A DNA stretch of 64,000 nucleotides from Fusobacterium varium. Its GTDB lineage: Bacteria; Fusobacteriota; Fusobacteriia; Fusobacteriales; Fusobacteriaceae. This document shows positions 17,601-26,883 of the stretch, one piece after another. A model generated the notes under the pieces. The model was given only the letters and a program-made list of their open reading frames with translations. It was not told the origin of the DNA and did no database searches. Positions within the stretch are counted from its first letter, which is position 1. Each line of letters begins with the position of its first letter. The translations under genes were made by a program, and so were the position numbers. The stretch spans positions 1,054,001-1,118,000 of the forward strand of contig LR134390.1 of the NCBI GenBank assembly GCA_900637705.1, written 5' to 3'.

Positions 17601-18641
17601 ATGATGGATACTTATGATCTGCTGAAAGATTATAAAAGGGTGTCAATAATAGGAATGGAAAAAAATGTAGGGAAAACAACTGTACTTAATCAATTAATAG
17701 AAGATATAGGCATGAAAAAAATAGTTGGACTTACTTCTATAGGAAGAGATGGAGAAGATACAGATGTTGTGACTAATACTCATAAACCTAGAATATATGT
17801 TTTTCCAGGAACATTAGTAGCTACTGCAAGAGATTGCTTGAGAAACTGTGATATTACAAGAGAAATCTTGTATACCACAGATTTCTCAACCCCTATGGGG
17901 AATATCATAATAATGAAAGCAATTTCAGCAGGCTATGTAGACATAGCAGGTCCTTCTTATAATGCTCAAATAAAAAAAATTTTAGAAATAATGGAAAATT
18001 TTGGAAGTGAGCTATCTCTAGTAGATGGAGCTTTAAGCAGAAAAGGAAGTGCAGTAGGTGATGTAACAGAGGCTACTATATTGGCAACTGGTGCAGCATT
18101 ATCTCTTGATATGGGAAAAGTTATTGAAGAAACAGCTAATACTGTATCACTTCTTACTTTACCAACTCTTGAAGATAAAGAACTGAAAGATAAAATTAAT
18201 AAAGTTTTTCAAAATGCTAGAGTTGGAATAATATATAATGACGGTGAAATAAAGACTCTGGAAGGCATGGGACCTCTTGAGTCAAATGATGAGATAAAAA
18301 ATTACCTTAATGATAGAATACAAGTAATAGCTGTTAGGGGAGCAATTACGAAGAAATTCATTGAGATTCTAATCAAAAATAGAGGTAATTTTAAAAATAT
18401 AATATTGATAGCAAAAGATGGAACAAAAGTTTTCATAGATTTTTTAACTCAAAAGAAATTAGAGGCTAGTGGTGTAGAACTGAGAGTCATGAATACTATA
18501 AATCTTCTTTTTGTAACATGTAATCCACGTTCTCCTCTTGGATATGAATTTCCAAAGGATAAATTTAAGAAGTATTTAGAAGAAAAAATAAAATATAAAG
18601 TTATAGATGTAGTAGGTGAGCGTAATGAGATTTATAGATGA
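17601..18641 (+). CDS. kamB: Lysine 5,6-aminomutase reactivase subunit
   Basis: A 346-aa protein with an early P-loop-like segment (GMEKNVGKTTVLNQLIED, ~18-35) and several glycine-rich stretches (VDGALSRKGSAVGDVTEATILATGA). It occupies the fixed position between kamA and the MutS-like kamC in lysine-fermentation operons. There it is named KamB, part of the chaperone pair that replaces damaged B12 in KamDE. I use that name from operon position and recollection of the family; direct biochemistry is not visible. The start may be ATG 17601 or 17604. Its 3' end overlaps kamC by 17 bp. Confidence 0.8.
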   Translation: MMDTYDLLKDYKRVSIIGMEKNVGKTTVLNQLIEDIGMKKIVGLTSIGRDGEDTDVVTNTHKPRIYVFPGTLVATARDCLRNCDITREILYTTDFSTPMGNIIIMKAISAGYVDIAGPSYNAQIKKILEIMENFGSELSLVDGALSRKGSAVGDVTEATILATGAALSLDMGKVIEETANTVSLLTLPTLEDKELKDKINKVFQNARVGIIYNDGEIKTLEGMGPLESNDEIKNYLNDRIQVIAVRGAITKKFIEILIKNRGNFKNIILIAKDGTKVFIDFLTQKKLEASGVELRVMNTINLLFVTCNPRSPLGYEFPKDKFKKYLEEKIKYKVIDVVGERNEIYR

Positions 18642-20088
18642 TAAAAGTCTTGAGAGATTAGGATTTAGAAAACTTTTGACAAGAGTTGAAACTCTCTCTC
18701 CTTATGGTAAGGTTAAACTGAAAAAGCTTAAAAATTATTTAAAAGGAGAGGAGCAACTTCTTGAAGAAGAGTTTATGAAAATGGAAATTTTTATGAATTT
18801 CTCTAAAGAAAATAAAAATCTGATAAAGGATATTGAAGGAATAATCCACAGGTTAAAAGATATTAAGACGGTTGTAAATAACTGCTTAAAGGAAAATATA
18901 TTAGATGATGTAGACCTTTTTGAAATAAAAGTACAGGCACTTTTAATGGAAGAATTAAATATTTTATTAAAAAAATTGCCAGTGGAATTAAAAAACTTTA
19001 ATCTGGAAAGCATGGAAGAGATGATAGATGCTCTAGATCCAGATAAAGACAGGTTGCCTACCTTTTATGTCTATGATAGTTATTCAGCTGCGCTTAAAAT
19101 GGTGAGAGATAAGAAAAAAGATATAGAAAAAAGAATATTCGCTGCAAAAAGTTTTGAAGAAGTATCACAATTAAAAGAAGAGAGATTGAAGATACTTGTA
19201 GAAGAAGAAAGAGAAGAGCTGGAAGTGAGAAGACAGCTTACATCTATCTTATTAAAGAAAGCAGAGGGATTTTTAGAAAATATAGATAAAATAGGGAATC
19301 TAGATTTTTTAATGGCTAAAGTCAGATTTGCAAAAACTTATGGAGGTATCAGACCTGAAATATCTACAAATAATGAAATAGATGTTACTGGACTGGTAAA
19401 TATAGAAGTAAGAGAAATGTTAGAAGCTAAAAGCAAAACTTTTACTCCAATTGATGTGAAATTAAAGTCAGGAGTTACCATAATAACAGGAGCAAATATG
19501 GGAGGGAAAAGTGTTGCATTAAAAACTATAACAGAAAATCTTTTACTTTTCCATATGGGGTTCTTTGTTATTGCTGAAAAAGCAAAATTCCCACTTGTAG
19601 ATTTCGTATTTTTTATATCAGATGATATGCAGGATATCTCTAAAGGTTTAAGTACTTTTGGAGCTGAAATAATGAAGCTTAAAGAAGTAAATATATTTTT
19701 AGATTTAGGGACAGGCTTTGTAGTTTTTGATGAGTTTGCTAGAGGAACTAATCCAAAAGAGGGACAAAAGTTCGTAGAAGCTTTGGCTAAATATCTAAAT
19801 GATAGACCTACGATATCTCTTATGACCACTCATTTCGATGGAATTGTAAGAGATAACATGAATCATTATCAAGTAGTAGGATTAAAAAATGTGGATTTTG
19901 AAAATTTAAGAAGAAAAATAGAGTTAAGTAAAAATTCTATGGAACTTATTCAAGAGTATATGGACTTCAGACTTGAAAAGGCGGACAAGGCAGAAGTACC
20001 AAAAGACGCTTTGAATATAGCAAAATTAATAGGAATAGATAAAAGATTTACAGAAATAATACTTGAAGAGTATATTAAGGAGGATTAA
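18625..20088 (+). CDS. kamC: MutS-like ATPase, lysine 5,6-aminomutase reactivase
   Basis: A 487-aa protein with a DNA-repair MutS-type ATPase at its C-terminal half: Walker A TGANMGGKSVALKT (~290), Walker B VVFDEFARGTNP (~365) and STMTTHF-like SLMTTHFDG. The N-terminal half is helical with coiled-coil stretches (KEERLKILVEEEREELEVRR). In this operon context it is KamC, the ATPase that reactivates KamDE, rather than a mismatch-repair protein. I start at ATG 18625 (MRFIDDK); GTG 18616 lies within the RBS AGGTGAG. It overlaps kamB and ends 5 bp before kamD. Confidence 0.85.
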   Translation: MRFIDDKSLERLGFRKLLTRVETLSPYGKVKLKKLKNYLKGEEQLLEEEFMKMEIFMNFSKENKNLIKDIEGIIHRLKDIKTVVNNCLKENILDDVDLFEIKVQALLMEELNILLKKLPVELKNFNLESMEEMIDALDPDKDRLPTFYVYDSYSAALKMVRDKKKDIEKRIFAAKSFEEVSQLKEERLKILVEEEREELEVRRQLTSILLKKAEGFLENIDKIGNLDFLMAKVRFAKTYGGIRPEISTNNEIDVTGLVNIEVREMLEAKSKTFTPIDVKLKSGVTIITGANMGGKSVALKTITENLLLFHMGFFVIAEKAKFPLVDFVFFISDDMQDISKGLSTFGAEIMKLKEVNIFLDLGTGFVVFDEFARGTNPKEGQKFVEALAKYLNDRPTISLMTTHFDGIVRDNMNHYQVVGLKNVDFENLRRKIELSKNSMELIQEYMDFRLEKADKAEVPKDALNIAKLIGIDKRFTEIILEEYIKED

Positions 20089-20093
20089 AAGAG

Positions 20094-21650
20094 ATGAATA
20101 GCAAACTAAATCTTAATTGGAATTTAGTAGACGAAGCTCGTAAGTCAGCTAAAAAAATTGCTGCAGATGCACAAGTGTTTGTTGATGCCCACAGTACTGT
20201 CACTGTAGAAAGAACAATATGTAGATTATTAGGAATAGATGGTATTGATGAATTTGAAGTACCATTACCAAATGTGGTAGTAGATTTTATTAAAGAAAAT
20301 GGAAATATCTCTTTAGGAGTTGCTAAATATTTAGGAAATGCAATGCTTGAAACTGGGCTAAAGCCACAAGAAATAGCTGAAAGAGTTGCTAAAAAAGAAT
20401 TAGATATTACAAAAATGAAGTGGCATGATGATTTTGAAATTAAATTAGCTCTTAAAGAAATTGCAGAAGCTAATGTAGAAAGAATTAAATCTAACAGAGC
20501 AAAAAGAGAAGAATATTTAAATGTATATGGAGATAAAAAAGGTCCTTACATTTATGTAATAGTTGCTACTGGAAATATCTATGAAGACGTAACACAAGCT
20601 GTAGCTGCTGCAAGACAAGGTGCAGATGTAATAGCTGTTATCAGAACTACAGGTCAGTCTTTATTGGATTATGTACCATATGGAGCTACAACTGAAGGAT
20701 TCGGAGGAACAATGGCTACTCAGGAAAACTTTAGAATCATGAGAAAAGCTCTTGATGAAGTTGGAGTAGAATTAAAAAGATATATAAGACTATGTAACTA
20801 CTGTTCAGGACTTTGTATGCCTGAAATAGCAGCAATGGGAGCTCTTGAAAGATTAGATATGATGTTGAATGATGCATTGTATGGAATATTATTTAGAGAT
20901 ATCAATATGAAAAGAACTTTAGTTGACCAATTCTTCTCAAGAGTTATCAATGGATTTGCTGGAGTTATAATTAACACAGGAGAAGATAACTATTTAACTA
21001 CAGCTGATGCAATTGAAGAAGCTCATACAGTTCTGGCTTCTCAATTTATTAATGAACAATTTGCATTAGTTGCTGGATTGCCAGAAGAACAAATGGGACT
21101 AGGACATGCTTTTGAAATGCACCCAGATACTAAAAATGGATTTTTACTTGAATTAGCTCAAGCTCAAATGGCTAGAGAAATATTCCCTAAAGCTCCATTA
21201 AAGTATATGCCACCTACAAAATTTATGACAGGAAATATTTTTAAAGGGCATGTACAAGATGCTTTATTCAATATGGTAACTATAATGACTAATCAAAAAG
21301 TACACTTACTAGGAATGCTGACAGAAGCTATTCATACTCCATTTATGTCAGACAGAGCACTTTCTATAGAAAATGCTAAATATATCTTTAATAATATGGA
21401 AGATTTTGGTAATGATATTGAGTTCAAAAAAGATGGTATAATGGTAAATAGAGCTAAAGAGGTTCTTGAAAAAGCTGCTGAATTGTTAAAAACTATAGAA
21501 GAAATAGGAATATTCAAGACTCTTGAAGGTGGAATTTTTGCTGGTATAAAAAGACCATTAGATGGAGGAAAAGGACTGGCTGGAGTATTTGAAAAAGATT
21601 CTAGTTACTTTAATCCATTTATAGAATTAATGCTTGGAGGTAATAGATAA
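20094..21650 (+). CDS. kamD: Lysine 5,6-aminomutase alpha subunit
   Basis: A 518-aa TIM-barrel subunit of the adenosylcobalamin- and PLP-dependent enzyme that moves the epsilon-amino group of beta-lysine to C5, giving 3,5-diaminohexanoate. Conserved family stretches: VDAHSTVTVERTICRLLGIDG (~30-50), YVPYGATTEGFGGTMATQENF and RLCNYCSGLCMPEIAAMGA. Length matches the family. RBS AAGGAGG precedes the ATG. The stop overlaps the kamE start by one base (TAATG), so translation is coupled and the subunits are made together. Confidence 0.96.
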   Translation: MNSKLNLNWNLVDEARKSAKKIAADAQVFVDAHSTVTVERTICRLLGIDGIDEFEVPLPNVVVDFIKENGNISLGVAKYLGNAMLETGLKPQEIAERVAKKELDITKMKWHDDFEIKLALKEIAEANVERIKSNRAKREEYLNVYGDKKGPYIYVIVATGNIYEDVTQAVAAARQGADVIAVIRTTGQSLLDYVPYGATTEGFGGTMATQENFRIMRKALDEVGVELKRYIRLCNYCSGLCMPEIAAMGALERLDMMLNDALYGILFRDINMKRTLVDQFFSRVINGFAGVIINTGEDNYLTTADAIEEAHTVLASQFINEQFALVAGLPEEQMGLGHAFEMHPDTKNGFLLELAQAQMAREIFPKAPLKYMPPTKFMTGNIFKGHVQDALFNMVTIMTNQKVHLLGMLTEAIHTPFMSDRALSIENAKYIFNNMEDFGNDIEFKKDGIMVNRAKEVLEKAAELLKTIEEIGIFKTLEGGIFAGIKRPLDGGKGLAGVFEKDSSYFNPFIELMLGGNR

Positions 21651-22444
21651 TGTCTGGAGGTTTATATTCTACTGATAAAAAAGAATTTGATAAAACACTC
21701 GATCTTACACAGTTAAGACCATATGGAGATACAATGAATGATGGTAAGGTTCAAATGAGCTTTACTCTTCCAGTACCTAATAATGAAAAAGGTGTGGAAG
21801 CTGCTATACAATTAGCTAAAAAAATGGGATTTGTAGATCCTGCTGTTGCTTTTTCAGAAGCACTTGATAAAGAATTTTCATTTTATGTAGTATATGGAGC
21901 TACATCACATAGTGTAGATTATACTAATATAAAGGTACAAGCTTTAGAAATAGATACAATGGATATGCATGAATGTGAAGAGTATATTGCTGAAAATATA
22001 GGAAGAAATGTAGTAATGATAGGAGCAAGTACTGGAACAGATGCTCATACAGTTGGAATTGATGCTATCATGAATATGAAAGGATATGCAGGACATTATG
22101 GACTTGAAAGATATAAGGGAGTAGAAGCTTATAACCTTGGAAGTCAAGTTACAAATGAAGAGTTTATTCAAAAAGCTATTGAGTTAAAGGCTGATGCTTT
22201 AATAGTTTCACAAACAGTAACTCAAAAAGATGTTCATATTCACAATTTGACTAACTTAGTTGAGCTATTAGAGGCTGAAGGATTAAGAGATAAGGTTATC
22301 TTAATAGCTGGAGGAGCTAGAATCACTAATGAGCTAGCAAAAGAGTTAGGATATGATGCTGGATTTGGACCAGGAAAATATGCTGATGATGTTGCAACTT
22401 ACATTGTAAAAGAAATGGTTCAAAGAGGAATGGTTAAGAAATAA
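21650..22444 (+). CDS. kamE: Lysine 5,6-aminomutase beta subunit, cobalamin-binding
   Basis: A 264-aa subunit carrying the B12-binding Rossmann domain. The base-off/His-on motif DAHTVG is at ~130, inside GASTGTDAHTVGIDAI, with the partner strand motifs YNLGSQVTNEEF and LIAGGARI downstream. The N-terminal part (RPYGDTMNDGKVQMSFTLPVP) matches the KamE dimerisation region. It is last in the lysine operon and is followed by a hairpin at 22469-22530. Confidence 0.96.
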   Translation: MSGGLYSTDKKEFDKTLDLTQLRPYGDTMNDGKVQMSFTLPVPNNEKGVEAAIQLAKKMGFVDPAVAFSEALDKEFSFYVVYGATSHSVDYTNIKVQALEIDTMDMHECEEYIAENIGRNVVMIGASTGTDAHTVGIDAIMNMKGYAGHYGLERYKGVEAYNLGSQVTNEEFIQKAIELKADALIVSQTVTQKDVHIHNLTNLVELLEAEGLRDKVILIAGGARITNELAKELGYDAGFGPGKYADDVATYIVKEMVQRGMVKK

Positions 22445-22468
22445 AATAAAACAGTTTTGAGATTTAAA

Positions 22469-22536
22469 AGCCCTGAATGAAAATTTGCTTGAATCACTAA
22501 TGATTTAATGCTAAAATATCATTCAGGGCTCTCTTT
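22469..22536 (+). terminator. Probable terminator of the lysine operon
   Basis: A perfect 12-bp stem AGCCCTGAATGA/TCATTCAGGGCT (22469-22480 with 22519-22530) encloses a 38-nt loop. The loop has its own small stem AATCA/TGATT. CTCTTTAATTT follows. The long loop and weak T-run make termination less certain. Confidence 0.55.
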
Positions 22537-22573
22537 AATTTATGAGAGAATAATGAAAAGGGTGAGGGAGAAG

Positions 22574-23740
22574 ATGAGAATTTTAAAAACAGCGTTAATT
22601 TCATTATTTATGATTGGAACTGCAGCTTTTTCTTTTGATGGAGATGCCAGTTGGACTACAGTTGCAATATACGACAATGAGATGCCAGAGAATATTATTT
22701 TAAATGAAAAATATAGTGGTGGTCATCCAAAAGTACTGGACTATGTTTTTGTAAGAACAAGAACAGCAAATTTAAGAGATTTACCAAGCACAAAAGGTAA
22801 AATTATAAAAAAATTTAATTACGATGCTAAACTAAAAGCTTTAGAAAAAGTATATGATTATGGAAATTACTGGTACAAGGTAGAAACTAAAGATGGAGAA
22901 GTAGGATATATTTCTTCCATGGTAGTAAGAAAGAGAATGTTTAGATTTGAAAAAGCTTTGGATAAAATAAATGAGCTTGAAAATTTTATCACAAAAGAAA
23001 TGGAAGCTGGAAGGGAAATAGTAAGTACAAATTCTTATGTACCTAATCCAAATAATGTCGATTTCAAAAGAGAAAAAGATAAATATGGGACTTCTCTTGA
23101 TCAGAATATAGTGGGTTGGTATGGAAAAGAAAGAATATTTGTTCCTGATAGATCAATACTTTCTATTGTAGAACAAGGAGATAAAACTTCAAAAGTGCAT
23201 GTAGCTTCAATAAAAGAGGAACCTCTAGTTATTGAAAATAAAAAAATATCTAGAAATCCTAAAATAAATAAAGATTTTAGAAAAGTTATAGCTATAGACA
23301 TAGAAAACCAAAATCTTATAATCTTTGAAAAAAATGAAGATGAAAAATGGGTAATAGTATCATATGTATATAGTAAGACTGGAATAGAAAGTGAAGTGGG
23401 CTTTGAAACTCCAAAGGGATTCTTTGTAGCTCCAATGGCAAAGTATATAATGCCATATAATAGTGAAGTTGGGGAAAAACAAGGATATGCAAGATATGCT
23501 ATTAGATTTTCTGGTGGAGGATATCTTCATGGAACACCTATAAATTATGAAGAAGATGCCAATAGAGAATTTTTTATGAGACAGAAAGAAAAAACTTTAG
23601 GAACATTTACTGGAACTAGAAAATGTGTAAGAACTACAGAACCTCATGCAAAATATCTTTTTGAATGGATGGTAAAAAATCCAAATAAAAGTAGAAATGA
23701 ACAGGTTCCTAACGAAAATATAATGTTTATTATTTTCTAA
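22574..23740 (+). CDS. Exported SH3-domain L,D-transpeptidase
   Basis: A 388-aa protein. The signal peptide is MRILKTALISLFMIGTAAFS. A bacterial SH3 domain (~55-120: VFVRTRTANLRDLPS...YWYKVETKDGEVGYISS) is followed by a C-terminal YkuD domain with GYLHGTP (His) and TGTRKCVRTTEPHA, whose Cys in the KCVR motif is the catalytic thiol. Such enzymes cross-link or modify peptidoglycan in the periplasm, and the SH3 domain binds the wall. I chose ATG 22574 because GGGAG lies 3-7 nt upstream and it begins the signal peptide; an upstream ATG at 22508 lies inside the preceding hairpin. The OmpA lipoprotein gene follows. Confidence 0.85.
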   Translation: MRILKTALISLFMIGTAAFSFDGDASWTTVAIYDNEMPENIILNEKYSGGHPKVLDYVFVRTRTANLRDLPSTKGKIIKKFNYDAKLKALEKVYDYGNYWYKVETKDGEVGYISSMVVRKRMFRFEKALDKINELENFITKEMEAGREIVSTNSYVPNPNNVDFKREKDKYGTSLDQNIVGWYGKERIFVPDRSILSIVEQGDKTSKVHVASIKEEPLVIENKKISRNPKINKDFRKVIAIDIENQNLIIFEKNEDEKWVIVSYVYSKTGIESEVGFETPKGFFVAPMAKYIMPYNSEVGEKQGYARYAIRFSGGGYLHGTPINYEEDANREFFMRQKEKTLGTFTGTRKCVRTTEPHAKYLFEWMVKNPNKSRNEQVPNENIMFIIF

Positions 23741-23760
23741 AATGGTTTTGAGGAGGAAAA

Positions 23761-24321
23761 ATGAAAAAAGTATTACTTATGTTATCAGCTTCACTTATTG
23801 TTATTCTAACTGGATGTTCATCTGTAGATAAGCAGCCTCTAAAAGAACTTGTTATTGAAGAAACTGAAAATGAATTTATAATGGAAGATATAGATGTTTC
23901 TAAAAAAACTCTTGAAGAAATTATAGTATTTAATGAAAAGGGTGTTACAATTAGAAGAGAAGGAAATAACTTAGTTCTTTCTATGCCTGAGCTTGTACTT
24001 TTTGATTTCAATAAATATGAAGTTAAAAATAAAGTTAAAGGAAGTTTAAATGCTTTAGCAAAAGCGTTGGAAGAAAATCCAGATATTAGAATTAAAATAG
24101 ATGGATATACTGATTTTATAGGAAGTGAAGGTTATAATCTTGAACTTTCTGTAAAAAGAGCAAATGCTATAAAAGATTATCTTACTAATAGAGGAGTAAA
24201 ACCTTCTAATATTTCTATTGAAGGGTATGGAAAACAAAACCCTATTGCTTCAAACCAAACAGAAACAGGAAGAGCAAAAAATAGAAGAGTTGAATTTATA
24301 ATTTCGAGAGATAAATTTTAA
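23761..24321 (+). CDS. OmpA-family outer-membrane lipoprotein
   Basis: A 186-aa lipoprotein. The signal sequence ends in lipobox LTGC (Cys20). The C-terminal OmpA domain (~78-184) has LFDFNKYEVK, IDGYTDFIGSEGYNLELSVKRANAIKDYL and GKQNPIASNQTETGRAKNRRVEF, the peptidoglycan (diaminopimelate) binding signature. It probably anchors the outer membrane to the wall, as Pal does. It lies 20 bp behind the L,D-transpeptidase gene with its own RBS (GAGGAGG), so the two form a small envelope operon. Confidence 0.92.
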   Translation: MKKVLLMLSASLIVILTGCSSVDKQPLKELVIEETENEFIMEDIDVSKKTLEEIIVFNEKGVTIRREGNNLVLSMPELVLFDFNKYEVKNKVKGSLNALAKALEENPDIRIKIDGYTDFIGSEGYNLELSVKRANAIKDYLTNRGVKPSNISIEGYGKQNPIASNQTETGRAKNRRVEFIISRDKF

Positions 24322-24428
24322 TTAGAAAAATAATTTTTTCTTACATCATGAAAAAAACATGATATACTATATAAGTATCAAAAGATATACTTGCGTATAA
24401 TCTGTATAGATGTAAATCCAGCTTTAAA

Positions 24429-24478
24429 AGCGTGTGATCTAAAAGCATAATTGCTTAGATTACACGCTATTTTATTTG
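24429..24478 (+). terminator. Terminator in the leader of the MATE gene
   Basis: Stem AGCGTGTGATCTAA/TTAGATTACACGCT (24429-24442 with 24455-24468, one G.U pair), then ATTTTATTTG. It may end the OmpA transcript. The 24322-24494 stretch also has a TATAAT at 24396 and a short inverted repeat AAGTATC-AAAA-GATATACTT, so regulation of the MATE gene by attenuation or a repressor is possible. I cannot assign a known riboswitch. Confidence 0.65.
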
Positions 24479-24494
24479 TTGGAGGAGAGAAAAA

Positions 24495-25880
24495 ATGAAT
24501 GAAACAAAAGAAAAAAAAGGAGTTTATCTTATTAAGGAACCAGTAGGAAAACTTTTATTTAAGTTTTCTCTGCCATGTGTGTTGTCCATGTTGGTAGGGG
24601 CATTGTATAATATTGTAGATCAAATATTCATAGGGCAGAGTGTAGGATATCTTGGAAATGCTGCAACCAATGTAGTGTATCCATTTACTGTTTTGGCACT
24701 TGCTATAGCATTGCTTATAGGTGATGGAACAGCAGCACAGCTCAGTATTTCCTTAGGAAGTGGTTCAAGAGAAACAAGTCATAGATGTGTAGGAAATGGA
24801 ATAATAATAACCTGTATTATAGGGATAATCTTAATGATAGCAGGATTAGTTTTTAGAAATAATATTTTAAAGATATTTGGCGTAACTGAAGGAAGTTATA
24901 AATATGCTTCAGAATATATGTATATAATTTTATTGGGGATACCTTTTTTTATTTTTACCTCAAGTATGAATGCTGTGATAAGAGCTGATGGCTCTCCTAA
25001 ATATTCTATGTTTGCTGCAATGATTGGAGCAGTTATCAATCTTATTCTTGATCCAGTTGCCATATTTGTATTTAATATGGGGGTGAGGGGAGCAGCATTG
25101 GCTACAATTGTAGGGCAGATAGCTTCCTGTATAGTAACTATATTGTATTTTAAAAATCCAAAATCTTTTAAATTTAGTAAGGAAAGTTTTATACTTGTGA
25201 AAGATATAATTCAGAGAACTTGTCAGCTAGGTATTTCCAGCTTTATAACACAAGTTGCTATTGTATTGATTATTAGTACAGTCAACAATATGATAGGATT
25301 ACACGGGGAAATATCTAAATATGGAACCGATATCCCCCTTTCAGTAATAGGGATTGTAATGAAAGTATTTGGCATAGTCATAGCATTTTCAGTAGGTATA
25401 GCAGTGGGAGGTCAACCTATTGCAGGATATAATTATGGGGCTGGAAATTATAAAAGAGTGAGAAAAACATATAAATATGTCATTCTTTCAAATATAGTAG
25501 TAGGTTTTATAGCTATGTTAATCTTTGAATTTTGTCCCTATATTATAGTAAGATTATTTGGAAGTGAAAGTGCTCTTTATAATGAATATGCAAATATGTG
25601 CTTCCGTATATATCTTAGTGGAATACTTCTCTGCTGTATTCAAAAGGCCAGCAGTATTTTTCTGCAATCTATAGGAAAACCAGTGAAAGCCACTGTACTT
25701 TCACTTTCACGAGATGTAGTATTTCTTATACCAGGTCTTATAATTCTATCTTATAATTTTGGGATAAAAGGTATGCTGTGGGCTGCACCAATAGCTGATG
25801 TATTAGCTTTTACTCTTGCATGTACAATGATTTTGAAAGAATATAAAGCATTGAAAATTTTAGAAAAAAATAACATATAA
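24495..25880 (+). CDS. MATE-family multidrug/cation antiporter
   Basis: A 461-aa, 12-segment inner-membrane protein of the MepA-like branch of MATE pumps: KFSLPCVLSMLVGALYNIVDQIFIGQSVGYLGNAA (split here over residues 22-56), LLIGDGTAAQLSISLGSG, IRADGSPKYSMFAAMIGAVINLILDPVAIF and QPIAGYNYGAGNYKRVRK. It exports organic cations or drugs with Na+ or H+. RBS GGAGGAG precedes the ATG. Confidence 0.92.
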   Translation: MNETKEKKGVYLIKEPVGKLLFKFSLPCVLSMLVGALYNIVDQIFIGQSVGYLGNAATNVVYPFTVLALAIALLIGDGTAAQLSISLGSGSRETSHRCVGNGIIITCIIGIILMIAGLVFRNNILKIFGVTEGSYKYASEYMYIILLGIPFFIFTSSMNAVIRADGSPKYSMFAAMIGAVINLILDPVAIFVFNMGVRGAALATIVGQIASCIVTILYFKNPKSFKFSKESFILVKDIIQRTCQLGISSFITQVAIVLIISTVNNMIGLHGEISKYGTDIPLSVIGIVMKVFGIVIAFSVGIAVGGQPIAGYNYGAGNYKRVRKTYKYVILSNIVVGFIAMLIFEFCPYIIVRLFGSESALYNEYANMCFRIYLSGILLCCIQKASSIFLQSIGKPVKATVLSLSRDVVFLIPGLIILSYNFGIKGMLWAAPIADVLAFTLACTMILKEYKALKILEKNNI

Positions 25881-25895
25881 ATAATTTAAATTTAT

Positions 25896-25960
25896 GAGAG
25901 AAAGATAACAAAGATAAGATAATTGGAAGAGCTTTTATTTTGTTATCTTCTCTTTTTTTA
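25896..25960. terminator. Strong terminator after the MATE gene
   Basis: AGAGAAAGATAACAAA pairs with TTTTGTTATCTTCTCT (about 25897-25912 with 25938-25953) and is followed by eight T. Confidence 0.8.
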
Positions 25961-26089
25961 TTGCCTGGGGAGATGTTGTAATTATATAGTTTTATTTTTG
26001 ATATACCAAATATGTAATTTTAGATATATAAATTAACAAGAAATTAAGGTATAATTATTATAGACAGCTTATTTAAAAGGAGAAAAAGA

Positions 26090-26830
26090 ATGAAAGTATT
26101 GATAACTGGGGCAACAGGAGGAATTGGAAAAGCCTTAATAGATATATTTTACAGGAATGGCTGGGAAATATTAGCTGTAGGAAGAAATAGAAATGTTCTT
26201 AAAGAATTAAAGGGAAAGTACAGAGATAGGCTGAATACATATTATGTAGATTTAGGAAATGAAAAAAGTATAGATGAATTTTTTAAAGAGTTGGAAGGGG
26301 AGGAAATAAATCTTTTAATAAATGGAGCTGGAATTGGAGAATTAGGCTATTTTGAAGATATCCCTTATGAGAATGAAAAAAAGATGATAGATATAAATAT
26401 TGTTGCTGTTATTAAATTTACAAAATATTTTTATAATAAAATTGATGGTATAATAAATATATCTTCTACTGCTGGATTTCAATGTGGAGGTCCTTTGATG
26501 AGTGGATACTATGCCACAAAGTCCTTTGTAAATAGCTTTACATTTGGATTGATGGGAGAAGGGGGAAGAACAAGGTTAATGTTATTATGCCCAGGTCCTA
26601 CTCTTACAAATTTTAAAGGAGTAGATAAAGAACTTAAAGGGTTATCAAAGTTTTATACTACAACTCCAGAAGAGGTAGCAGAGAAATGTTATTTTGATTA
26701 TTTGAGAAAAAAAAGAATCTCAATACCAGGAAAAATAAATAAAATATTATATTTTTTTAATAAAATAATGCCTGTTATACTTCAATTAAAAATGATAAAA
26801 AAAATACAGAAGAAAAAAATAGAAAAATAG
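26090..26830 (+). CDS. Short-chain dehydrogenase/reductase
   Basis: A 246-aa cytoplasmic oxidoreductase with a Rossmann fold. Cofactor motif GATGGIGKALI is at residues 6-16, an NxAG-like INGAGIGELG at ~77, catalytic Ser in NISSTAGF (~124), and YxxxK in YYATKSF (~138-144). Arg after the glycine motif (VGRNRN) suggests NADP. The closest named relatives are DltE-like or ketoacyl-reductase-like SDRs; the substrate is unknown. RBS AAGGAG precedes the ATG. The C-terminus is strongly basic. Confidence 0.88.
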   Translation: MKVLITGATGGIGKALIDIFYRNGWEILAVGRNRNVLKELKGKYRDRLNTYYVDLGNEKSIDEFFKELEGEEINLLINGAGIGELGYFEDIPYENEKKMIDINIVAVIKFTKYFYNKIDGIINISSTAGFQCGGPLMSGYYATKSFVNSFTFGLMGEGGRTRLMLLCPGPTLTNFKGVDKELKGLSKFYTTTPEEVAEKCYFDYLRKKRISIPGKINKILYFFNKIMPVILQLKMIKKIQKKKIEK

Positions 26831-26883
26831 TTTCATTTTATAAGAAAAATGGTATAATTATTTTTAACATGAGGGGGATACGA

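Noticed and set aside
22469-22530. Inverted repeat after kamE as another invertible element
   Set aside because: The arms are only 12 bp around 38 nt with no promoter inside; a terminator is the simpler view.
24322-24494. Possible riboswitch in the MATE leader
   Set aside because: There is a good hairpin, but I could not match purine, preQ1, guanidine or other known consensus elements. Kept only as a terminator.
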